Virus record (IMG/VR): IMGVR_UViG_3300010885_033832
Span: 1 to 64,000 of that record
DNA: 64,000 bases
Direction: 5' to 3' (one strand)
From: a virus
Shown: one piece after another, positions 28,320 through 40,300 of the stretch
How the letters are laid out: every line of letters begins with the position of its first letter
Numbering within the stretch: the stretch's first letter is position 1
Translations under genes and position numbers: made by a program
Notes under the pieces: model-generated
Seen by the model: only the letters and a program-made list of their open reading frames with translations
What the model was told of the DNA's origin: nothing
Databases searched by the model: none

Positions 28320-31063
28320 TACTCTGCTCCTTCTTCCGCGTAAGCGCTAAATACCTTGGCTTTGACGTAGTCATTGCCATTGAGGTAGTTGCCGACACAT
28401 CGGTGGTGGCCATCGATAAGTTTGTAGCCTTCGTCGTCTTTCCAGACCTTGACAGGCTTGTCCGAAGTGTAGTTACGCCCGACTCTACGCATGTTGACAC
28501 TCTTCTGGGTAGGGATGAGATCCATAAACAAGATTTCTTCAATCTGATCTGAGTCACCATCTTCGACCATAACGCGAATAGATTCTGGGACCTCTACACG
28601 ATCAAGGTTGAAATAGTTAGCGGTGCTGGAGTTGTAGTCGTCACCAACGGTCTGGATCTGCCCGCCTGCACGGAGCGCAGACATACGTTGCACTAAATCG
28701 TCACGCTCAGCACGAAGGACAGCCGCAGTGAGAACTTGCTCTTCCGATACAAGGTATGTGGCGTCATCAATTATTCCGGCCTCGTGGTTACGCTTGTCAC
28801 CAGGCCAGTAGCCGTTCATTTCCTTGTGACGGAGAGCACAGTACCCCTTGGCGCGAGGGCCCATGTACTTGCGAAGGTTACGAACACAGCGAGTCCAGTC
28901 GCCGGGTGTCGTCCAGCGGATCTTGAGCCCGCCGCGACCAATGGTCCAGTATCGACGAAGTTCTTCGGCATTGCCGCGGTTGCGGTCAAGACCGCCCGCT
29001 GCCGTAACAGGGACGCTGGGTCCGAGTAAGACGGCGAGAGCAACAGAGGCAGCCATAGGCTTGTTGGGATCTTCCTCTTTTTTAACTCCGTGGCTTGAAT
29101 CAACCTGCTTGAGTACGTCGTTAAGCGTGTCATTATCGAGGGGGACAACGGGAGGAGGCGTTGTAGAGTTGAGTTCAGCAAGGCTCTGTGGGTCGCGGTT
29201 CCACTTTCCATCTTTGCGGGTGTAGACCATGGGCTGGCTCGACTGCGAGCTGGCGGGGATCAGGCTGATTAGTTTGAGAACAGCGCGGGGGTCATTGGAG
29301 TCAACGATAGCCATATACATAGGCTGAACGTCGGTGGTCTTGGGGGTAAGTTCTTGCTCGGGGTCTTTGTTGACACCAGCAGCAGTAATGGGGTTGTACC
29401 AAATGCTATTCTTGACACCTAAACCGCTAGTTCTTTTGAGCCAATTCTTGAGGAGCGGGTGGTAGTCAGGAGTTGTCTCCATCTCCTTGCCAACCTTGCG
29501 CTCAAGCTTCTCGCCGTAGGCTCCCTTTCCTCGGTAGCCCTTGTCTTGGACATCAATCTGAGGAACATCCATTGGGACGTAGTTATCACGCTGGGACTGA
29601 ACCCATGCAGGCCAGTCGCGGAGGATTTGCTGAAGGTCTTGGCTTGTCAGGCGAGGGAGTGTTCCGGGGAGGACGGCGTCGGGGTTAAGTCCCGAGTCGC
29701 GAGGCTCACCAAGAATCCCACTTGTGTCTAGTTGAGGAGATTCAGTCTGCGCGGCTACAGGAGCTGACTCGGCAGGTGAAGCCGAAGGAGCTCCTTCAGC
29801 AGTTGGGAGCATGGTTTTAGCAGGAGCAACACTCTTACCGGGGACGTTTACCTCGGTACCGTTATCCATCTGGACAGTGACGGAGCCACGAGAAGGATCG
29901 ATAGCGGTGATGTTACCCTGACGCGATGAGTCGCCGTCAATGGTTACGCGAGTCCCAGTCTTGGCAAACTTTCCAGTAGCGTCGCGGACCTGCTTTGACG
30001 CTTTCTGCGATCGCTCTTCAGGAGTGTAAACGCCGTCTTGATTGGTAACTGGCTCCCCAGCAGCGGTAAGGCTGTCGATGAAAGACCAATCAATTTCGTA
30101 GACGGCACTAGCAGCCAGTGTGGCCTCTTCAAGGTCAAGGTCTTCGAGACCGACAAACTGATGGGGACGGTACGTTAGTGAGGCAGCAATAGCAATAGCA
30201 GATTCTGGATCAACATCAAAGTGACTGACCTCAGGGTAGTGCTCTGCCTCCGAATCCATAATCTCGTCGATGTAGTAGATATTGGTATGTGGGTTTCCAA
30301 GATCGTCCCACTGGCCGTCGTCCCACATATAGGTGCGACCATCGAGATCTACTTTGTAGAGTCGATCGATGCCTGATCCGTCGTGGTGGAGGCGCACAAT
30401 AAAGTGTGGAATAATTTCTTCGACTTCGGTCTTGGCAAGCATGAAGTCGGAAAGCTCAGTAGTTGGGTGGATGTAGATGGGTTCGTACATCGGAGTTGCG
30501 TAACCATCGGCGCGGATAGCGGCCTTGTTCTCGCGCTCTACAATTGCTCGCGCCCAACGCCATGCTGGATCGCCACCCCACAAAGCCCATGCAATGCGTC
30601 CGTTGCTGGGGAATCCGTCTTCTCCTGGCGACCAGCCCTTGCCCTTTTTGTCAACTTCGTGACGGGGGAAATACTTAGCAATGTGGCGGACCTTCTCAAT
30701 GCCGATCTGTCCACCCTTAGCAAGAGTGCGGGCAGTGTTGACGCCGACAGGCGTACCACCGCGCTTCTCTTCTTTGCGCCATTCGAGGGCTTTTTTAGCT
30801 TCTTCTTGTGCGGTCTTGGGGATAGTGTAGAGCCGAGATTTGCCCGCAGCGGTGATAGAAACATCAAGAGTAGTCAGAGCTGAGTTGGCTAATTCAGTGG
30901 CAGGGCCCGCGTAATAGGGTTCTTCCCAGCCAGATTGAGACATCTTTACAACTTCAAAGTTGCCGGAAGCAACGACCACATTTAAAGAGGAGTCGATGAC
31001 GACTCCCTTTGATCCGTTGTTATACAGAAGTAAATCTCTGTACTGCCCGACTAGCTCTGTCAA
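28319..31063 (-). CDS. Large head-region fusion protein with ParB-like C-terminal domain
   Basis: The product is 914 residues, with a TTG start and an AGGGA site. Recognisable parts: residues about 78-185 (EEAKKALEWRKEEKRGGTPV, then GRIAWALWGGDPAWRWARAI), a segment often found in actinophage head proteins; near 359 the VRDATGKFAKTGTRV motif shared with neighbours; residues about 690-756 (GNAEELRRYWTIGRGGLKIR, then AKGYCALRHKEMNGYWPGDK), another actinophage capsid-associated segment. The last 100 residues are ParB/sulfiredoxin-like with LIDGHHRC near 883, the usual nucleotide-binding loop. It may be a minor head protein with a DNA- or nucleotide-handling end. The overall function is unknown. 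Confidence 0.7.
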   Translation of the reverse strand: MTELVGQYRDLLLYNNGSKGVVIDSSLNVVVASGNFEVVKMSQSGWEEPYYAGPATELANSALTTLDVSITAAGKSRLYTIPKTAQEEAKKALEWRKEEKRGGTPVGVNTARTLAKGGQIGIEKVRHIAKYFPRHEVDKKGKGWSPGEDGFPSNGRIAWALWGGDPAWRWARAIVERENKAAIRADGYATPMYEPIYIHPTTELSDFMLAKTEVEEIIPHFIVRLHHDGSGIDRLYKVDLDGRTYMWDDGQWDDLGNPHTNIYYIDEIMDSEAEHYPEVSHFDVDPESAIAIAASLTYRPHQFVGLEDLDLEEATLAASAVYEIDWSFIDSLTAAGEPVTNQDGVYTPEERSQKASKQVRDATGKFAKTGTRVTIDGDSSRQGNITAIDPSRGSVTVQMDNGTEVNVPGKSVAPAKTMLPTAEGAPSASPAESAPVAAQTESPQLDTSGILGEPRDSGLNPDAVLPGTLPRLTSQDLQQILRDWPAWVQSQRDNYVPMDVPQIDVQDKGYRGKGAYGEKLERKVGKEMETTPDYHPLLKNWLKRTSGLGVKNSIWYNPITAAGVNKDPEQELTPKTTDVQPMYMAIVDSNDPRAVLKLISLIPASSQSSQPMVYTRKDGKWNRDPQSLAELNSTTPPPVVPLDNDTLNDVLKQVDSSHGVKKEEDPNKPMAASVALAVLLGPSVPVTAAGGLDRNRGNAEELRRYWTIGRGGLKIRWTTPGDWTRCVRNLRKYMGPRAKGYCALRHKEMNGYWPGDKRNHEAGIIDDATYLVSEEQVLTAAVLRAERDDLVQRMSALRAGGQIQTVGDDYNSSTANYFNLDRVEVPESIRVMVEDGDSDQIEEILFMDLIPTQKSVNMRRVGRNYTSDKPVKVWKDDEGYKLIDGHHRCVGNYLNGNDYVKAKVFSAYAEEGAE

Positions 31064-31099
31064 AATAATCCCTCGCTGTTTGGATACAGTCTTATTACT

Positions 31100-31375
31100 T
31101 TATTTTACCGCTGATTTGTCGTCGCCACTAAACTTTCTTGAGGCGTCAAACAATTCCATCTTTAGTGGCGAGAGCGGGAAGTCTGGGTCATTAATTTCCC
31201 GAGTTTCGAGGTCGAGAATAAAGCGTTGATCCTCTTCAGGGAGTTCCTCAAATGTCTGGTATCGAGCCTTCTGGGCGCGACCTTTGATCTCCATAAACTG
31301 GATATTTAGTTCAGGGAAGAACAGGCGGACGGCAGAACCTGACCACCCAAGTCGGCGTGCTAAGTCTGGACTCAT
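31100..31375 (-). CDS. Small hypothetical head-region protein
   Basis: The product is 91 residues (MSPDLARRLGWSGSAVRLFF). It is mixed in charge and likely helical, with a highly charged middle (FEELPEEDQRFILDLETREI). A GGAGTAGATA ribosome site precedes the ATG. It lies between the 4425-codon gene and the ParB-like fusion, ten bases after the former. There is no cysteine motif and no membrane segment. I do not recognise a family. A role with one of the two large neighbours is possible but not shown. Confidence 0.65.
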   Translation of the reverse strand: MSPDLARRLGWSGSAVRLFFPELNIQFMEIKGRAQKARYQTFEELPEEDQRFILDLETREINDPDFPLSPLKMELFDASRKFSGDDKSAVK

Positions 31376-31384
31376 TATCTACTC

Positions 31385-34300
31385 CTATGCTAACTCGTCT
31401 GGGGTGAACCCCATCAATTCTAGTGCCTGCATGATCTCTTCGATTGAGGCGTTGTAGCGGTTAGCCACACCACCAGCAGAGTACTCAAGCGGTACGGACA
31501 TACGACCCTCAGACATGGCTTTCCGGTACTGAGCAAGAAGCGCATATCGGTCGAAGATCTCAGCCATAGTATCGGGCGAGAGCTGGCTCTGGCCTGTGGT
31601 CGGTGCTTGGCGAGAACCTGCGCCCTTGCCTGAATCTTCTGGCTTGTCAGCAGAATCTCCGCCCATCAAGAAATCAAAACTCTTGAGGATGTCGAGTACG
31701 TCCTCTGAAGCTTTTGGCGCTGGCGTCTCTTCTACTGGCTCGGCTGGAGGCTGCGCGGGCTTGCGCGGTGGACGTGGCTTACGCGGCGCTTTGGGGGGAG
31801 TAACTGTCTCAGTGGGCGGAGCCACTTCTGGGGTGTCTGGCGCAACAGGCACCTCTGGAACCTCAGGAACCTCAGGTGCGTCAGCAGGCTCAGCAAAGTA
31901 CGCGTTGAGCTTATCCAGCTCACCATCAAACAGCGCAGCAAACTGACGACGAACTTCTGGAATAACCACTCCTGCATTCTCTTTAGCTCGGAGTCGCTTG
32001 AAGATTAATCCTTCATAGAGTCCACGCAGGTTAGTTTTACGCTTATACAGCGCCTCAATTGCTGGATCGCCGGTGGGGATCTCGAGAGACGGATTGTTGT
32101 TGCGATCAACTAAGAACTTAGCAAACCCAAGAAGCTGTTCCTCCGAGAACTTCTCCAGAATTGGGAATGGAGCATCCCCGGGAATACGTCGCCAGTCTAG
32201 TGAGTTGTCGAAGGGCTCTGGGAGTGCCGGGAAGTCCTGGTAGTGAGTAGAAGTAGAAGTTGGGCTTCTCCACTGCACGCTTGGGTTCTCAAGGTTGATT
32301 CCCTCAGGCAGAGCCATCGTTGCTCGGGACGCCCGTCGTGCGCGGGAGCTGGTGCTGGCAGGTCCTGCGCCTTTCTCCTTGCCCTTTTCCTGCTCTTCGT
32401 AGGCTTCTTTGTACTGTTCAATGAAGAAGTCAGTTGGGTAGGCGGACGTGGTGGTACTCCAGATGTCGTAATCCTCGAGATCCTTTTTATCGATTCCACG
32501 TTCTTGGAGAAGATCCTCTACTGTGGCGGCGATTTCCAGGAGGCGAGCCATGTTACCAATATCCATGGCTTCTTCAGCTCGGGAGAGAGCGACATAGAGC
32601 ATGTTAGCCTGTTGCATAATCTCGTCATCTGAGAGATCACGGAGTTCGCGCTTTGGCTCACCATCTGCGTTCTTTTCAACTTCCCAGAAAGCAAAGACAC
32701 TGTCACCTACCTTAACATTGGGGGCTTCCAGACCTTTTGCGCCGTGCACGGTCAGCAAGGCCACATCGTAGCCCAGCTCGTCAGTGTAGGGGTCGCCAGA
32801 TTTAGTTCCATCAATCAATGCGCTGTACTTTGTACGAGCCGACTTGTCGACAGCGCTCATCTGGAAAACAGTTTGACCCGGACGGATTGTCTCATATTGA
32901 GCGTAGGCCACGGCGTAGAAGAGATCATCGGTAGATTCTTTGTTCTTTGCTCTACCGTCGATAAACTGACCAACTACCTCTTCGCGCGGCTTGGGCGACC
33001 CAACAGCCTTGCCGTTAGACCATAGTGTCAACATATCTTCGCCGTCAGAGCCTTCACTAACAATATATGTGCGAAGACTCTCAATGGTAGGAGTCCCCTC
33101 TTCATCAGGGGCTCCCTCGAGTCCAAAAGTAACAAGGTTTCCCGCTCCCAATGAGTACTTGAAGTCAATTAAGCCGGGTAGATTTTGCTTAAGAGAGGGT
33201 TTTTCGTTAGGACTATTGGTTCTCTTTTTGTCCTCTTTGCCCAGATTATTTGTGTAAAACTTAGAGAACTCTCCTGGAGTAGGTTTGTCGGCTTTTTCAG
33301 CCTCACGATACGTAGACTCAAATCCGAGGACATTGAGAGCGTCTTTACTGAGTGGGTTGTGCACCGAAGCATCTGCTTGGTACTTGAGACCACCGTCCAG
33401 GATTGATACAGTGACAATCTTTGTGCCTTCATTGCGCTCGAAGAGAAGCTCAACAACGCCCTCACCGAGGATTACACTAGGATTGCCAGCTTTGTTAATT
33501 TTATCTGGGTCCCGGAGTACGTTTCCGTCTTCATCACGGAGGGCAAAATTGGTGGAGGTGTAGAACTGCTTGACAATCGGCTTACCACCAGCGGCCCGGA
33601 ACTCAGCGTCAGTTGGCATACTGACATCGCCCATCAACTTGTCTTTGTCGAGAGCTTCAATTCTACTGCGGGCTTTGGCTGCTTCTTTGAGCAAGACATT
33701 GACTGTATCAGAGCCTGGGTACACATTTGCAATTCTCATACCCTCGAACTCTTTGTCGGTGGTGTTGAATTTAATTAATTCAAGCTCTTCCCGCAGTCTG
33801 TCTGAGATGTTTGGATCGGCCAGCAGGTCACGCTTGGAGCGCTCGAGTCGCTGACGGAAGCCTAACAATCCAATGTTCGAACCTGTGATTCTAAGGTTTA
33901 ACAGCTCGGAAGACTTTCCCTTTGTAACCGCGTACTTGAATCTGCCGGGAACGAGGGGCTCAAAGTCAAACCCATCACCATCAAGATCAGCCATCCGCTG
34001 AGGAATGTTGGGAGTTATTAGTCCCTCATACTCTTCGACATAGTCCTTTTGTCCGGAGATCAGGTATGAAGGCTTGGGAGATACAGTCTGACGGATAAGT
34101 CGGAGCATTTCTTGACGCCGTTCAACTGCCTTGACAACTACATCTTTCTTTATGGTTTTTCCGTCAGAAGATTTTTCTTTTACGGTTTTGGTATCATCCG
34201 AAATCATGCCAAATTCTTCGGCGACTCGGAGGAAGGCAATCACCTTGGAAGACAAGCCAGCACCACCTTTTCGGTACTTATCCATGATAGATTGCTCACC

Positions 34301-37300
34301 GCTAGTTCCAGGAGCGTTCAACCGAAGATCGGGGTAGTTTTGGAATACGCCCATTTCATGGTTGGCAAATGCCTCTTTACGAGACCTAGTTGTTGGTCTC
34401 ATTTGCATCAAACTTAGAGCTTCAATGTTTGTGATGAACTCTTCACGTCGGTTGGCGTTGATTGCAACGCGACGTCCAGCAGAGGCATATGTAGGTAGGA
34501 CACCTAAGAGTGCGGTGTTAGTGGCTTCGATGTGCATGTCAACTTGTTCAGTTGGCATAGAAGTGCCGCCAGCGCGCTTGATAGCCGCTTGAATTTCAGG
34601 AGTCATCTTTTTCAAAACTTCGGGGGGAAGAATTCTAGAGAAGATTTTTCCCTTGGGTGCTTCGTCTGACTTGCCAGAGGTAGTACGAAGCGGCTCACCC
34701 ATCAACCACAGTGGGACGTTCGCCACATCAACGAGTGCCTGGGGGGAGCGGTATGTTTTGGTAAGACCATTCTTGACGTCAGCGACGCTATCTGCTTGAT
34801 CGTAGAACTTGAACATCTGGTTGACAGCACCACGGAACGCGTACAGAGCTTGTCGGTTGTCACCGACTACAACCACTTGCACAGCTAGCCCATCTTCGTT
34901 CGGCATAGCAAGCTGGTTTACTAGGTCGATTTGTGCAGCGTTAAGGTCCTGAGCTTCATCAACAAACAGAGTGTCTGCTGTGGAACCTCCAGGGACTTTT
35001 TTCACAACATTGGCAAGGCCCGATAACTGCCAAATCTTTGACAACATAGAGTTAGTGACTGGAAGCGGGGAGAAGGGCTGTCCATCGATAGCGCTAAACG
35101 CCAGCTTATTCTTGATGGTGATAGGGACCGTTATATTTTCGTCCCACATCCTCTGTGCAATTTTGACATAGTCCCATGCAAGCGCCTCATCTTTAAGAAC
35201 CTTTTTTCTTAGAGCTGAGCTCATGTGTGGGAGCAGGTGATCTAGTGTTATTTTTCTATCTGCTGTAGACGCAAATCCATTCGCAATACCGCTCATGAGG
35301 TCGCTAAAAATAATATCAGAAGTTATTTTGTCATCTTTACTGATTACTACTTCTTCAATACCGTAAAGCTCGGTGGCCTCATAAGCAGACATAAATGAGG
35401 TGCTATCTAGTTTGGCGGACCTTCCGTCTTTGGCTCCCATCGACAAGTCGAGCTTGGCGTTGAGAGTGGCTCGTTTTGTTGCTTTGAGGTCAGAGTCAAC
35501 GTAGGTTGTGTTGGGGTCGTCGAGTGTCATTTCTACCCCGAAGAAACCCAAGCTGTCCAAGGTTCGAGCCTGTACGTTGGCTCCAAATCGAGCAGCGGCT
35601 TCCTCGGCAGTGCTACGGTTGAACGCGGCCAAGAGTATCTTGTGTTCGGGGAACATATCGGACAACAGTTTGAGCGTACTGGTTTTTCCGGTACCAGCGC
35701 GGGCGACAATCACCATACTCTGGTTCTGACCAAAGTCGTTGATGATCTTCAGCTGTTGCTCACTGGGGGTAATACCAGTCTGTTGGTAGACCTGCTCAGC
35801 GGTATACGTCCGGGCCTTGTAGCCACCCACTTTTCCTCGACGAATCTTGGAGAAGTTGTCAGGCTCGCCAGACTTGCTCACACGCGAGGCGGCCCCAGTA
35901 CCAGTTGAATTTTGCTGATCCGACAGGGCGTCGCGGAGGCTTTGCTTCTTATCGGAGATGAAGATCATGCCAGAGTCAATCTCGGAAATGAGCGCACTCT
36001 TTTGGGCATCGCTAATCGGGTCTTCTTCGGTGAGATCGGTTTCAGGGGAGACACGGTACCACTGGCCGTCTTCACCCTTGGCGTAGGTGTCCAAGGAGAC
36101 CTGACGAGCGCCCTTAGTTGACTCTCCATCTGCGCCTGCGATTACGTCGCGGGAAATACGAGCACCTGTTGGAGCCACATCGAAGATGTCCGCCGACGTT
36201 ACGCGGGTACGAGAAGCAGACTGGTTACGGTCCTGAGAAGTGACCGGACGCTCAGAGTTGGTAAGGCTCGGAGTGAAAGGAGCGCGCGAACCGCTAATCT
36301 CAGACTGACCGTCGGCTGCATCAAGAGCGTCAAACACCTCAGACGATGAATACGAACGCGTGTTGTCGGAGACTCCAGCATCGTCAGCCGCGTACCACAG
36401 TCCGTCGGATCCCCGGACAAAGTTGTCTACTCCGTTGGATACTATATCTCCAGCAGTTGCTGAGTTGAGATCGTCAACGGTAGAGATAGACATATCAATC
36501 TCATCGGGCAGCGCTGCACCAGCGCCCTTACCTTCTTCAGCATCTTCTTGTTTAGGTGCTCGTCCTCGGTCAGGACGGCGGCCCGATGCTTCGGTAAAGG
36601 CAGCGATGACACGCTGGACGGTTTCTTGTCGTTCTTGCGCCTTAGCAATTCGCTCGCTGTACCCATTGAGGATTTCGCGCTGTTCGTCCGTCAGGTACTG
36701 CTCGTCAGGGTTGTCAAGCGAGTTGGCGTATTCGCTCTTCTCGTTGTTTAGTTCCCCGAGAAGTTCTTGGTACTCACGCCACTTACGGAGTGCCTGTTTG
36801 CGTCGACGAGCAAACTCCTCAATGGGGATACTGAGGAAGTCGCGGTAGTTAGTCGACTCTGTGTAATCTTCTTCGTCCTCGCTAGCAGCAGAAGGCCTCG
36901 ATCCGTCGCCATCACTCGGCTCGGGCTCTGGTTTGCTTGGCTCGCTGGGTAGGGCACCCGGACCCTTGGGTGGTGGGTTACCTTCAAGAGGGAGGAATGG
37001 ACCAGACGGTCCTCGGCCATCAGGCTGTCCGTCTTGAGAGTCGCTTTTACCCTTCTTTCCCAACTCAATGAGTGGGATAAGTCCGCCAAAGAATTCGATG
37101 TGCTTGATGTAACCAACCATGTCGTTTTCGTCGTACATCTTGCGAATCTGGACAGAGCGCTTATACGCCCAACGATCCCAGAGTGCCCGCTCATTGGGGT
37201 CCAGTCGCTGAAGGAACTTGTACGAGTCAGTGACAAAGTCTGAACGCTCTTTTTCGGCGCGCTGAAAGTTAGCGAAAGCTGCGGCTTTTTCAGAGGCAGA

Positions 37301-40300
37301 AGCATCGGGATTTTTCTGAGCTTCGCGCGCATCAAAGTAAGCACGGCGGACACGATCTTCAAGGTAGTCGATGTTTGAGATGATGTCGTCGACCTTGAGA
37401 GGCATGAACTTGGTATCTTTGAATGCCTGCCATGCATTGAATACGGCTCGGGGATCGGCCCCGACCGGACCATCAGCAAAGCGATCTGCTGTAGGGGAGT
37501 AGGGGGCTCCTTCGTCGTTGACGTAGTCCCCACTCTTCATCTCTTCGTTGATGCGGTCGTCGAGATCCTTAATGGATATGTTAAGTTTTCGCTCTTCAGC
37601 AGCAATCTGGTTCTCAAGGATGGTGATACGCCCACGCCAGAAGTTGAAGTCGCGAAGCAGCTCAGTGCGGCTAATGATGCCCATTTGATCAGCGTTCTCG
37701 ATCATCTTACGCACACGGTTGTATTCGCGGTGAGCATCTTCGAGGCGACGCTGAATATCGATTAGCTTGCGGACACGCTTGTCTTGGAAGATTGGAGCGT
37801 TAAAGTCGGTACGCGAGTTGATGGGTAGTTCTTCTTCTACCAACTCAGGGTATTCATCCCACCAATTTTTCTTACCTCGGGGCTCCTTGTCGCGTGGACG
37901 TCGACCGCCACCGCCACCGCCGCCTCCGGATCCCCCACCACCGCCGGGTCCGCCCGGACCACCAGGAGGGGGAGTCTTACCGCCAGGCTTGGCTCCTTCG
38001 CCTTGACCAGTGCCAGGTTGTTCGCCTCCTTGACCGGATTCTCCGCCTTCTTCTGGTTCAGGGTCAGGTTCAGTGTAGTCTTTTCCGTTGATAACGCCAG
38101 CCAAAAGTTTGCGACGGCGCATTATTTCTTCGATGCGACGTTTTTTCTCAGCCATCGACAGACGAGCGTCCTTGAGGCGATCCATCTCAACACCGTAGTC
38201 GTTGTAGAGGCCACGCAGAGCATCTTTTTGATTGTCGTTTAAGTTCTGGCCCAAATCCGTAAGGTCTTGATTAACTCCATCAACAAAATCAGCGTAGTTT
38301 TCAGCGTTAAGGAAGAACTTTCTGGGTTGATCTACACCCCTATCGTCCTTTTCAGTGCCGTAAACAACCTCAACTTCACCAATCTCTTCGATGTCGTTCA
38401 GGATTTGCGTAAATGACTCATACGCATTGAGAGCGTCCTTGAAACGCTTAATAGTTTCTTTAGCTTCGGCCTTTTCGTCTTTGTCCTGGTCCTTATCCTT
38501 ATCCTGCCCAGCACCAGTATCACGCTGGCCCTGACCGCCAGAAGTGGGGGGAACTTCTTCCTCGGCACCGTCAGGAATACCGGCGTCCTGGTTGATAAAC
38601 ATCTGACCAGTGCCCTCCATGCGTTTGAGCTTGGAGGGGTCATAACGACGCTTCTGGATGTCGATTAGATCGGCTGCGGTATAGCTTTCAGGGAAGAATT
38701 TTCCAGTTGCTGGGTTGAGTCGTCGCCACGACGTAGTTCCGTCTTCTCGAACTTGGTAGAACTCAAAGATGTTCTTTTTGGTTTCGTCGTCCTCGTACCG
38801 AATAACTACACGCGATCCCCGAGGAACTCCGGTTACATCTGCAATTCCCGTAACAGGGGTGAGGTTTTCTTCGTCGGTGGTGGTTGTGGTTTCATCGTCT
38901 TCGTCGCCGGGACCCTGCAGGTTGATATAGCCGTTTTCAGTCTTGGCAAAAAGCTCTTCGCTAGAGAGTCCTACAGCGTCTTCGCCGTCGGCCACATTAA
39001 ACCAAAGACCGTCTCTCTTGGTGTAGAACTCGTCGTCAAGCTCAGGGTCGTTAATGCGGAAGTCAGCTTCTGCGCCCTCGACGGAGTCATTAAGTTGGTC
39101 GACACTATCAACTTCGTCGCCCAGAAAAAGCGTAATGTTGTCGTCAGTAAGTTCAGAGATAAGATCAAAAATTTCTTGGCTATCAGGAGTATCTCCAACG
39201 AGTTGTTCAATATCCTTGAGATACCCTCGGAGATCATCGCGATCTTGACGGTTTGATAGATCATCCAGACCTTCAATAGTGCTGTTGAAGTCGTCAATGA
39301 GCGAGAGTACTGCATCACCGTCTTCTTCACCGAGCAATGCCTTGAGGCGCTCGCGTTTGAGCTTGCGAGCAATCTCTTCGTCGGAATCTTCCGTGGTGGT
39401 AGCGGTGCTGGCAGCCTTGAGCTTTTTGATGGCTGCTTCGTGAATACGAGCCAGCTTTTCAAAATTAGCTTTGTTCTCGAGGTTGTCGTCAAAACGTCCC
39501 GAATCGATGGCGGCCCTGATTTGGTCGAGTTTTGCTTGGAGAGCTTCGACGTCGTTGTTCATTTCCGCAATGAGATCGTCGACATCCTTATCGCTGAAAG
39601 CATTGGGGTCGACTTCTTCTTCGATACCGAGGAGTTTGTTGACCTGCTTCTTGATGTCTGAAAGTGCTTCTTGAGCAAGCTCCTGCACTTCAGGGTCGTC
39701 GTCAAAATCTCGCATTCGAGTTTCAACAGCCTCAACCAAAGTGTTCAGCGCCTCAATAAGGCTTTGGCGGTCTTCGTCAGAAATTTCATCCAGCTCGTCG
39801 ACGTAGTCGAATAGGTCTTTCACATCACTCAACGCTGAGTCAACGTCTGGGTCTAGCAACGAGTTCTTTAGGTCATTGTATGGATCACCCGTTGAGCTGA
39901 CCGCTGTCTCTTCTTCGGAGAGGTCCGCCACCTTTGAGTTGATATATCCGTTGTATACCTCGGTCGGGATAGCGACGTTGTCTTCCCGAGACTTGTTGAT
40001 GGCAAAGTCAATGTCATCGCGGTACTTGGTCAACTCGTCAACACGGTCGGGAGACAGGCTCAACTGTCCGTTGGCGTTGCGATTCAGAATGTCGTCAACT
40101 AGTTTGCGTCGCTTCTCGAGATTCTGGACATACGCTTTATTGGTCGGAGAATCAAATCCGCTAGGGGTTTTGGCGCGATCGATGGCGGCTGCCAAAAGCT
40201 TCATAACAAGTTCTGCTCGAGCTTTGCGCTCTAGAGTGTCATTGAAGACTCCATCATCGTAGTCCTTCTTGACTGCGTCATAGTCAGCCTGCATCTCATC

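Noticed and set aside
37767-38091. Plus-strand frames with proline-rich products
   Set aside because: They are the reverse complement of the Gly/Pro-rich hinge of the giant protein and have no start signals.
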